Shown: positions 1-6,305 of the stretch, piece after piece
Layout of the letters: each line of letters begins with the position of its first letter
Position numbering within the stretch: position 1 is the stretch's first letter
Origin: Leptospiraceae bacterium
GTDB taxonomy: Bacteria > Spirochaetota > Leptospiria > Leptospirales > Leptospiraceae
Reading direction: 5' to 3'
Assembly (NCBI GenBank): GCA_027485405.1
Contig: JAIXRB010000108.1
Location: 1-10,592 of the forward strand
DNA length: 10,592 bases
Translations under genes and position numbers: made by a program
Notes under the pieces: model-generated
Databases searched by the model: none
The model's input: only the letters and a program-made list of their open reading frames with translations
Told to the model about the DNA's origin: nothing

Positions 1-1
1 A

Positions 2-213
2 CGGTTCAACCCCACGCGTGTGGGGAATAGAATGAGACCGAAACATTACTTAGGCTCTCGACCGGTTCAACCCCACGCGTGTGGGGAATAGGTTGTTGTC
101 AATTGATCGAAAATATCTTTATGCGGTTCAACCCCACGCGTGTGGGGAATAGAAGCCCTCTCCTTGTCTTGACGCACCTGTAGCCGGTTCAACCCCACGC
201 GTGTGGGGAATAG
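2..213 (-). CRISPR. Type I-E CRISPR array, leader-proximal end (4 repeats, 3 spacers visible)
   Basis: Four identical 29-nt repeats lie at 2-30, 63-91, 124-152 and 185-213, separated by three 32-nt spacers (31-62, 92-123, 153-184), an exact 61-nt period. On the minus strand the repeat starts CTATTCCCC and ends GAACCG, like the E. coli I-E repeat in sense orientation, so the array is read leftwards with the cas genes. It contains a 6-bp stem, CCCCAC/GTGGGG, around an ACGC loop. By analogy with E. coli, Cas6e should cut at the 3' base of that stem and leave the 8-nt 5' handle UUGAACCG. Position 1 is the last base of a further spacer, so the array continues off the left edge. The repeat next to cas2 (185-213) is leader-proximal, and 153-184 should be the newest spacer. 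No repeat decay is visible, which fits an active array. Confidence 0.98.
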
Positions 214-254
214 TCTAAAAATATGTTAAGTAAATTCTAGAAGTCTTCAAGACT
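214..254 (-). promoter_or_regulatory. Leader position squeezed between array and cas2 stop, with a small palindrome
   Basis: Only 23 AT-rich nucleotides (214-236) separate the cas2 stop codon from the first repeat, where a type I-E leader is normally found. Any leader function must therefore extend into the cas2 coding sequence. At 242-254, inside the last cas2 codons, is a perfect palindrome, AGTCTT-C-AAGACT. A weak promoter-like pair can be drawn on the minus strand (TTGAAG at 250-245, CATATT about 19 nt further on), but spacing and match are poor. I see no convincing IHF-type site. The array may simply be co-transcribed with the cas operon. The leader assignment is positional inference. 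Confidence 0.3.
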
Positions 255-566
255 ATTTTTTAGCTCTTCTTCTTTTGATTCCTCAGAGTCACTGCTTTGA
301 GGTCTTGCTAAGAGAAGAACACCATCGAAATCAATAACTTCCCGATCAGGATTTCCGTGTGATCGAATAGCAAACCCTTGTTCAGAATTTGTGGAGTAAA
401 TCATTAATGAAGGGATTTTCCATTCGTTACTAATCCTGTCCCAAAGTTGGTCACGAACACGCGCACCAATACTGGCAACGAAGACCCCAGATTTAACTTC
501 AATGGCTAATCGCGACATCTCTCCCTTCTGGGAAACCTTCGCCTTCTGTAACATGATCACTACCAT
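237..566 (-). CDS. cas2: Cas2, type I-E CRISPR adaptation protein with acidic C-terminal tail
   Basis: This is the structural partner of Cas1 in the spacer-integration complex. The 109-residue protein aligns along its length with E. coli I-E Cas2 (about 94 residues): a hydrophobic first beta strand, then IEVKSGVFVASIGARVRDQLW (residues 22-42, matching E. coli LEVRAGVYVGDVSAKIREMIW), then TNSEQGF (59-65) and the IDFDG strand (78-82). After LLLAR (84-88) it adds about 20 mostly acidic residues (89-109) that E. coli Cas2 lacks. The ATG at 566 is preceded on the minus strand by an AGAGG ribosome-binding site 7 nt away, which supports this start although it lies 68 nt inside cas1. It is the last cas gene, 23 nt from the first repeat. 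Translation is probably coupled to cas1. Confidence 0.95.
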   Translation of the reverse strand: MVVIMLQKAKVSQKGEMSRLAIEVKSGVFVASIGARVRDQLWDRISNEWKIPSLMIYSTNSEQGFAIRSHGNPDREVIDFDGVLLLARPQSSDSEESKEEELKNSLEDF

Positions 567-1383
567 AAATCATCCTCTTCATATCTGGAATCACTCTTTT
601 CATTAACTTTGCCTGGCGAAAAAAATCCCTGCAGGCAAATCGAACTCTTCGTTCAACATCAAAGACGCTCTCTTTTACAACTTCAAAGGCCAAAGGAATT
701 GTTATTTCTGTTTTATACAAATCTGCAATGTCGTAAACGAAGGAAAGTTGCTTTCCAGTATGAACAAAACCTATTGCAGGCGAAAATCCAATCGTCAAAA
801 TTGCCGCGTGAATAATTCCATATAAACAGGCATTTGCGGAGGATAGTGCCCGATTCAATGGATCTGAATAATCCCAGTCTGTTTGATCGTAAGATCGCCC
901 TTTCCACTCAACGCCCGATTTTTCAGCCTGTTCCGCATAAATTTTCCTAACTCGGGCTCCTTCCTTTCCTCTGATTTGCTCAATTGTTAAGCGAATTGGT
1001 AAATCCTCATCAAAGCGATATTGGTACATCCGCCGTAAAACTAGATCCCTTTGATTTAAATCCGCATAGGCTTCCACCTGTCGAAGTAAATGCTTAGAGG
1101 AATAGGTTCCGTTATAGCCCGCAGAATAAAAACGAACGCCTGAGTCGCCTGTCCACGCAAGAAGGCATCTACTATCACTTATACGTTTTATCGCTTCATG
1201 AGTAATGGTTGTTCCAGGCCCAAGTAAGAGTAATCCGACAGTCTCAATCGGAATGGGAACTGATTTTTCTAGGTAATGGAACGCAACTGATTTTTGAAAC
1301 TGGTCAATTTTACCTTTTTCAAAGTAGAGATATGACCAATTGTCTTCAAATTTTGGTAATTCCTGGAGATTTCTGTTAGCCAT
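499..1383 (-). CDS. cas1: Cas1, type I-E CRISPR integrase
   Basis: This is the metal-dependent endonuclease/integrase that inserts prespacers at the leader end of the array with Cas2. The 294-residue product matches E. coli I-E Cas1 (305 residues) so closely that the catalytic residues keep the same numbers: E141 in RGKEGARVR (138-146), H208 in IGFVHTGK (204-211), and D218 and D221 in YDIADLYK. The N-terminal beta domain (about 1-85) and the helical C-terminal domain are both complete. The C-terminal tail after RRVRFACRDFFRQ (245-257) is short and its last codons overlap cas2. The ATG at 1383 is the only reasonable start, because a stop lies in frame about 30 nt upstream with no start codon between. 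No clear Shine-Dalgarno sequence precedes it, only an A-run. It follows cas6e after 74 nt, the one real gap in the operon. G+C is visibly higher here (45-48% in sampled lines) than in the Cascade genes. Confidence 0.97.
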   Translation of the reverse strand: MANRNLQELPKFEDNWSYLYFEKGKIDQFQKSVAFHYLEKSVPIPIETVGLLLLGPGTTITHEAIKRISDSRCLLAWTGDSGVRFYSAGYNGTYSSKHLLRQVEAYADLNQRDLVLRRMYQYRFDEDLPIRLTIEQIRGKEGARVRKIYAEQAEKSGVEWKGRSYDQTDWDYSDPLNRALSSANACLYGIIHAAILTIGFSPAIGFVHTGKQLSFVYDIADLYKTEITIPLAFEVVKESVFDVERRVRFACRDFFRQAKLMKRVIPDMKRMIYGSDHVTEGEGFPEGRDVAISH

Positions 1384-1457
1384 AGTTTTTTTACTATCGG
1401 CTGTTACTATCTAAGGAATTAGCTTTCTAAATCAAAAAGATCCCAAATAAACAGACT

Positions 1458-2240
1458 TTAGCACCGCGCCAAAAGCAAAAGTCCGCAACCGAACGCTTTA
1501 CCAGATCCTATTCCGTCGCAATAGGCTTTTTTGAACTGTTCCGAGTTAGTGACTCGGAGTACGCCGCTGAATTGGACTTGTAAAAGATCTAGTTCGTTTT
1601 GCAGGCTTCCATCTTTTTTCTTCAGAACCTTTTCTTTTTCGCCTTTATCAAATTTAAGGATTGAAATTTCAAAACCCGATTGCTCGCCTTTTCTCTTAAG
1701 CCAGTCTACTTGTTCATGCTCCTTGTAGATACCAACTCTTTTAGAAGGTAACGATTCTCTTTGTTCTTTGGAAACCGTTTGAATCAACTTTTCTAAATTT
1801 TCTTTTCCTTCTTTATATTTTTCTCTATTTTCTCTTGATTCTCGCTCGGGATAATCTTTTAGTTCTTCCTTAAATAGTCTTCGATAGTCTTTTATTTTTT
1901 TTGTCGGATTGGCTTTTAATGAGAAACGAAAAGACCGATCTTCTTCAATAAAGTTGTCAAGATTCAAAGATAATATGTGTGGTTTGCCTTTCAGAAATTC
2001 TTCTCCATTAAAAGCATTTTCCCAAACTGGAGAAATATTAGATAATACTAATATTCTTGGTTTTGTTTCTCCTGTTTGTTTGAAGTTCTCTTCTACTCGA
2101 TATAAGAAATCTGGTCTGGAAGCTTCACTCTTTTGTTTTTCAAAACCCATCCATAAACGCTGGTGGATTTTGTAAGGATTTATAAGCCAGTTAGAAACCC
2201 CTTTACTCTTCATATCGATTTCAAGATTTGATAGGTACAT
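1458..2240 (-). CDS. cas6e: Cas6e (CasE/Cse3), crRNA-processing endoribonuclease
   Basis: This metal-independent RNase cuts repeat stem-loops in pre-crRNA and stays bound to the crRNA 3' hairpin in Cascade. I place the start at the ATG at 2240: it gives MYLS, the usual CasE N-terminus (E. coli MYLSKV), with a GAGGG ribosome-binding site 8 nt upstream. This makes 260 residues and a 20-nt overlap with cas5e. The catalytic histidine is H26 in NPYKIHQRLW (21-30), matching E. coli H20 and T. thermophilus H26. The glycine-rich C-terminal loop GIGSGKAFGCGLL (243-255) is complete. Two RAMP folds are expected. Relative to E. coli CasE (199 residues) there is an insertion of about 35 Lys/Glu/Arg-rich residues around 119-164, between the SLKANP strand and EQVDWLKRK (176-184). 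The 3' end of the gene (1458 to about 1610) is more GC-rich than the rest. Confidence 0.95.
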   Translation of the reverse strand: MYLSNLEIDMKSKGVSNWLINPYKIHQRLWMGFEKQKSEASRPDFLYRVEENFKQTGETKPRILVLSNISPVWENAFNGEEFLKGKPHILSLNLDNFIEEDRSFRFSLKANPTKKIKDYRRLFKEELKDYPERESRENREKYKEGKENLEKLIQTVSKEQRESLPSKRVGIYKEHEQVDWLKRKGEQSGFEISILKFDKGEKEKVLKKKDGSLQNELDLLQVQFSGVLRVTNSEQFKKAYCDGIGSGKAFGCGLLLLARC

Positions 2241-2979
2241 TTTTGTTTCCCTCACTTTTATAAAATTCTTTTCTTTCAGAAAACTGCCATCGCTTACGAC
2301 TTAAAACTTCATCGCGTCTAGTTCTAATTTCAGTAAACATACTTTCCGATTCGTTTTCCCAAATGTACTCATTTACATTGGACTGTAAAAACTCTGATTC
2401 AAAAAAATTCTCTATCTTTTCTATTTTAAACTTTTCATTTAGTTCAATATTGAATTCAGTAAATGCCGAAAACAAATCTTTTGCCTTTACTAATTTCGCA
2501 AATAGAGGTGATGCGAATACGCATGATTTTCTCCCTAAGAATAGAGAGAAGGTTGGCGCATTTAGCTTTGGTAAAATATCTTTTAATAGAAAAGATTCAT
2601 TGGTTTGCCAAATACAAATATCATACAAGGCATCCATTCTATAGTCTCTAGACGAAAGAATTGTTTTTACTTCAAGTTTATCACTCAACTCATCTTTACG
2701 TGTCGCATAAATGATTTTTTCTTTAGAAGGCGGCGTTTGGATTGTATGATAGTCTCTGAGCAAAATTCCTGCACTATAGACTTTTACTCCGAAACTTAAA
2801 GATTTAGATAGCTTCGTATGCTTTTCCTCTTCTTCTCTTTTGTATCCTAAAGCAGAGGCTACTAATCCGATAATAGCTGACTTGGATGGATAGGAAAAGC
2901 TATGTCGATTTTCACCAACAGCTATTTCTCCCCAAGAAGCAATTGGTCCAAATAATCGAAAGACTAAATATTCTTTCAT
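2221..2979 (-). CDS. cas5e: Cas5e (CasD), Cascade subunit capping the crRNA 5' handle
   Basis: This Cascade backbone subunit holds the 8-nt 5' handle of the crRNA. The 252-residue protein carries the Cas5 hallmarks: FRLFGPIASWG (7-17, matching E. coli LRLAGPMQAWG), YPSKSAIIGLVASALG (30-45, the family's conserved strand-helix after the thumb region), RDYHT (75-79), LFLGRKSC (146-153) and the C-terminal RRDE...RQF/RWQF-type segment followed by S-x-R-x-x-Y (221-240). E. coli CasD is 224 residues, so this one is slightly longer, mainly towards the C-terminus (about 180-215). The ATG at 2979 has an AGGAAG ribosome-binding site inside the end of cas7e, and the intergenic gap is 2 nt, so expression is probably coupled. 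No frameshift or missing motif is seen. Confidence 0.95.
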   Translation of the reverse strand: MKEYLVFRLFGPIASWGEIAVGENRHSFSYPSKSAIIGLVASALGYKREEEEKHTKLSKSLSFGVKVYSAGILLRDYHTIQTPPSKEKIIYATRKDELSDKLEVKTILSSRDYRMDALYDICIWQTNESFLLKDILPKLNAPTFSLFLGRKSCVFASPLFAKLVKAKDLFSAFTEFNIELNEKFKIEKIENFFESEFLQSNVNEYIWENESESMFTEIRTRRDEVLSRKRWQFSERKEFYKSEGNKNVPIKS

Positions 2980-2981
2980 GA

Positions 2982-4139
2982 TTAATCTTCCTGTATGAAA
3001 TTGAAAATATCTTCTAAACTTCCTTCACCTTTTAAAACATTAAACGATTTTTCTGCCACAGCACACTTTCCATAGACCTTTTCAAAATTGTTTTTCATTT
3101 TTACAATTTCTTCAATTGATTTGGCTAACATGTCTTTGTCGTCAATTTGTTTTAGAAATGAAGCATGAAGGGAGCGAGGTTGTTGATTTCCTTTTTCTGC
3201 AAGACAATACATGGCTCTTGCACGTGACGCAAAACTATTTTGTTTACCTGTTGGAGAAATTGTAGTGCAGGCTTCCAATAAAGCAGATAATGTTTGTTTG
3301 CTTAATTCAAGATTATTGTCTAAATTTTCAAGTAACAATTGCCGATCAATGCAAATGTATAAATAAAATAATCCTGCTCCAAATTCTGTATCGCCTAAAT
3401 GTCCGGCTCCTGCATCCACATCATTCTTATTCAAATCATCAATTGCAGTGAAAAAATCATCTTCGACTGCAACTTTATGAACTGTAATTGCATGTGCTAC
3501 CTGAACAGCCGCTTCTTTTTTAAATGCCATTTTGCTTGCGAGCATTCTTCCAAACATTGCTATGTCAGCGCCAGTATTTTCTTTTCTAAGTAATTCAATT
3601 TCTTCATTTGTTGGTTCCTTTTTTTCTTGAATTACTTTTTCTGTTAGTTCGTCTATTGCAGTCATCTCATTAGGGCTTATATGAACTAATTGCTTATAGA
3701 GTAGACTATTTATCTTTTTTTCGGATACCAGTCTATTTATAAAAGAATCATATTCTTCGTCTGTTTTTTGGGAGGGATTTTCAAGAATCTTGATTTCCTC
3801 TTTTTCTAAAGGTTTCTTCTTATCGTCCGTTTCCATTTCACCTGAAAAAGAGGAAACAATTTTCGCTGCCCACGTTCTCGCATTCGTTTCTTTTATTCCT
3901 CCTTTCAATAGCTTCTTATATACTTCAACACCAATTTCTTTGGTTCTTGTTCCAATATGATTCGAAAGTTTTTCTTTGAAAGAATCAGAAGTTCTCCACG
4001 CACGTTTTAAGCTTTGCGAAGAAATTCTCAATCGATTGACGCCGCCCATGATAGCTGTCTTAGGTCGTCCTAGATCATCTCGATTCAAATTGGATGGTGG
4101 GTAAGAGGTTAGTAAATGTAGTTGAATGAATCTATTCAT
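2982..4139 (-). CDS. cas7e: Cas7e (CasC/Cse4), Cascade backbone subunit
   Basis: Multiple copies (six in E. coli Cascade) polymerise along the crRNA to form the Cascade backbone. The start at the ATG at 4139 is set by a perfect AAGGAG ribosome-binding site 6-7 nt upstream and by the N-terminus MNRFIQLHLL, like E. coli MSNFINIHVL. It gives 385 residues against 363 in E. coli. Family motifs in order are LNRDDLGRPKTAIMGG (18-33), RLRISSQSLKRAWR (36-49), ADIAMFGRML (191-200), VAHAITVHKV (214-223, followed by the DDFFTAIDDL segment) and AGHLGDTEFGAGLFYLY (245-261). A highly charged Lys/Glu-rich stretch occupies about 100-190. The gene overlaps the end of cse2 by 8 nt and is followed 2 nt later by cas5e. 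Confidence 0.96.
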   Translation of the reverse strand: MNRFIQLHLLTSYPPSNLNRDDLGRPKTAIMGGVNRLRISSQSLKRAWRTSDSFKEKLSNHIGTRTKEIGVEVYKKLLKGGIKETNARTWAAKIVSSFSGEMETDDKKKPLEKEEIKILENPSQKTDEEYDSFINRLVSEKKINSLLYKQLVHISPNEMTAIDELTEKVIQEKKEPTNEEIELLRKENTGADIAMFGRMLASKMAFKKEAAVQVAHAITVHKVAVEDDFFTAIDDLNKNDVDAGAGHLGDTEFGAGLFYLYICIDRQLLLENLDNNLELSKQTLSALLEACTTISPTGKQNSFASRARAMYCLAEKGNQQPRSLHASFLKQIDDKDMLAKSIEEIVKMKNNFEKVYGKCAVAEKSFNVLKGEGSLEDIFNFIQED

Positions 4140-4692
4140 TGTTTGCTCCTTGTGCAATTAAAGTACTTTGTTCATCTATTTCGTTTTCGCTTTTGTTATT
4201 TGTGCCGTAATACTCGTAAGCCCATTGCTTTTTCACTTTATCCCCCCAAAAATACAGAGAATAAAACAAATCGCCAATATTCACTTTACGATCCACATGG
4301 TGGATCACGCGAATTATCTTTTGGAAAAAAAAATCATCATCCACTATGTTAGAATACTGTAATAGTCTTCTGAATCGGATATCACTTATCAAAGATTGTT
4401 CACTACCTTGCTTTTTCTGAGAAATCTGTTTAGCGAAGGATTGATTTGTATTTTCTTTTATATGAGAAAGAATTCCTGCTAAAGCACATACTCTATCAAA
4501 AGAGAGTTTGAAATTTATATCTTCACAATCTTTGATTTTGGAGAGAAGTATCTGACTTACTGGTAAATAGACAGTTTCCGCTGGAGTGTTACATCGTTGT
4601 AAAGTTGCTCTATCACCATTTTTATTTTGCAATTGATTCCACCAAGTAAGGAGAACTTCCCCGCTAGGTGAATCTTTCTCGAATAGTTTCAT
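4132..4692 (-). CDS. cse2: Cse2 (CasB, Cas11e), Cascade small subunit
   Basis: This alpha-helical subunit is present as a dimer along the Cascade belly and stabilises the displaced non-target strand. The 186-residue protein has the family signature near the N-terminus, W17-W18 followed by GDRATLQRC (26-34), then FRRLLQ (107-112) and VNIGDLFYSLYFWGD (137-151), ending in KKQWAYEYY (154-162). The last 20 or so residues are polar and probably disordered. Length is typical for the family (E. coli CasB is about 160). The ATG at 4692 overlaps the cse1 stop in an ATGA, and an AAGGAG box lies about 10 nt upstream inside cse1, so translational coupling is likely. The family is poorly conserved in sequence, so the call rests on these motifs plus gene position. 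Confidence 0.93.
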   Translation of the reverse strand: MKLFEKDSPSGEVLLTWWNQLQNKNGDRATLQRCNTPAETVYLPVSQILLSKIKDCEDINFKLSFDRVCALAGILSHIKENTNQSFAKQISQKKQGSEQSLISDIRFRRLLQYSNIVDDDFFFQKIIRVIHHVDRKVNIGDLFYSLYFWGDKVKKQWAYEYYGTNNKSENEIDEQSTLIAQGANNE

Positions 4693-6305
4693 TTCTTTTT
4701 TACTCCTTGTTTTGTTGTTTGTTTCTTCTGAGCTGACGCTTTTTCGATTATTGATAAACCAACCAATTTTTTTATGTGATTATTGAAATTACTAGGTATC
4801 AATCCTATCTTTGCAGGTTTCCCGTTTTGGGAAGGTTTAATACCTTGTCTCGCATCGACAATTCTTTGAATATTTTCAAATTCAATGGAACCTGATTCTA
4901 CGTATAGATCGAAAATTTTTAAAGACTCCTCATTTAAATATTTCAACCATTCTAATTTAGAATTATCATCAAAAGGATTTTCTTTCTCTAAATTTTCTCG
5001 AATGGATTTCGCTAAAGAGTAAAAGTTTGCCTCTGTAGCTTTAAAGAATTCAATTTTTAAATAATCAAAGTCACCTCTTGGCTTTGCTCCTTCATGAAAC
5101 CATGCATCCTTTACTTTTGTTTGGAGGTTATTAGCAACTTGAGTAGCAGCACCTAAAATAGACGAAATCATTGCTTCATATTTCTCAATATATTTTGTTT
5201 CAATGCGGTAAATTGGAATTAGGCTTTCATACCAGCATATAGTTTTTGCATTATCAACATAATAACCAAAGCCTTGAATAATAGTTTGCTCTGTTGCTAT
5301 TTTTCTATTTTCATTGAAATAATTTATTACTTTTGCAGGAAAAGTTGATTTAGTATTGAATATATACGAGTTCCAATGATTATACAAATGTGAATTATGT
5401 TTACAAAGAAAATGTAATACTTCATTCTGATCTTTTCTATATGGAGAAAGATAATGAATCCAAGTTTTATCATAATTACATCCTTGGCTTTTGATGATGT
5501 ATTTAGCAATTGTTTTATTATTGTGTCCGCAAATATCACAATTGTAATTTTCACTTAAATCTTCATCGGAAAAAAATATTCTTTTTGGCATTGCCCAATA
5601 AAAATGAAGTTTTTCTGAATCACTATTCGTAATAGATGATTCGAGAACTGAGAGCAAGTAATCATTATCTATCCATAAAAAAAGTTTTTTTAATTGAGTA
5701 GGATTTATATTTTTATCCGGCATTACATTCAAATATATGTCTTTCCAAAGACTTCTTTGATCGTAACTTTCGCCTGTTCTCAATATTGTAGTTAAAGGTC
5801 CACCGCCTCTGATTGAAGTTCTATGGCCACGACCACCAGCAGGAGAGTAAATTTGTGCTGTTAATAATGCTAAGGTACTACATTCAATACAAACATTTAT
5901 GACATTGTCTCTTTTATTAAAAAAATCTTCGTTACAATCTAAAAGTAACCATTTTAAGTCTTCTTTCTTTTCGTCTCGAATTGAAACATCCTGCATGAAA
6001 CGAATCTTTTCACCAAACAAGTCAAACGCAAAAGCGATCTTATCCGTTTCCTTTTTTAGGTCTTCTGGACTTGGAGGTTCATTGAATCTATCTTCCCATT
6101 CCGTTTCATCTTTGGGCGCATAAACTGTTTGAAATAGTCCAATGAAGAATTGATACAATGCCCCTTTAAAGTCTGGTCTTGGTGTAATAATTTCAACGAT
6201 CGGATTATCCGTATTTATTCCATCTGTAATTTGGTAAGGAGCAATTTTTTCAATTTGCCCCTTTCTTCTTTGAACGGTAATCCATTGATCTTGCAGCAGA
6301 TTCAT
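4689..6305 (-). CDS. cse1: Cse1 (CasA, Cas8e), Cascade large subunit for PAM recognition
   Basis: This subunit reads the PAM, starts target unwinding and recruits Cas3. The protein has 538 residues (E. coli CasA 502) and opens with MNLLQDQWITV like the family (E. coli MNLLIDNWIPV). The zinc-site cysteines are visible as C139-x-x-C142 and C256-x-x-C259, corresponding to E. coli C140/C143 and C250/C253. The PAM-sensing region is the glycine-rich stretch SPAGGRGHRTSIRGGGPLTT (154-173), equivalent to the E. coli APGFGGGFKSGLRGGTPVTT segment. The C-terminal four-helix bundle begins around 375. The tail ends in a run of Lys/Gln (526-538) that E. coli lacks. The ATG at 6305 overlaps the cas3 stop (ATGA), with AAGGAG about 8 nt upstream. 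G+C is low (about 30% in a sampled line). Confidence 0.95.
   Translation of the reverse strand: MNLLQDQWITVQRRKGQIEKIAPYQITDGINTDNPIVEIITPRPDFKGALYQFFIGLFQTVYAPKDETEWEDRFNEPPSPEDLKKETDKIAFAFDLFGEKIRFMQDVSIRDEKKEDLKWLLLDCNEDFFNKRDNVINVCIECSTLALLTAQIYSPAGGRGHRTSIRGGGPLTTILRTGESYDQRSLWKDIYLNVMPDKNINPTQLKKLFLWIDNDYLLSVLESSITNSDSEKLHFYWAMPKRIFFSDEDLSENYNCDICGHNNKTIAKYIIKSQGCNYDKTWIHYLSPYRKDQNEVLHFLCKHNSHLYNHWNSYIFNTKSTFPAKVINYFNENRKIATEQTIIQGFGYYVDNAKTICWYESLIPIYRIETKYIEKYEAMISSILGAATQVANNLQTKVKDAWFHEGAKPRGDFDYLKIEFFKATEANFYSLAKSIRENLEKENPFDDNSKLEWLKYLNEESLKIFDLYVESGSIEFENIQRIVDARQGIKPSQNGKPAKIGLIPSNFNNHIKKLVGLSIIEKASAQKKQTTKQGVKKK

Noticed and set aside
1384..1457. Internal promoter or regulatory repeat in the cas6e-cas1 gap (TTACTATC at 1391 and 1404)
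   Set aside because: The two 8-nt copies are 13 nt apart but short, and the only promoter-like pair (TTGATT with a poor -10) does not reach a convincing match.
2241..2255. GTG start at 2255 that would add five residues to Cas6e
   Set aside because: The ATG at 2240 has a GAGGG box at the right distance and gives the family's MYLS N-terminus; the GTG lies at the edge of that box itself.
4140..4157. TTG start at 4157 that would add six residues to Cas7e
   Set aside because: The ATG at 4139 has a perfect AAGGAG box and aligns with the E. coli N-terminus; the AAGGAG would otherwise be coding.
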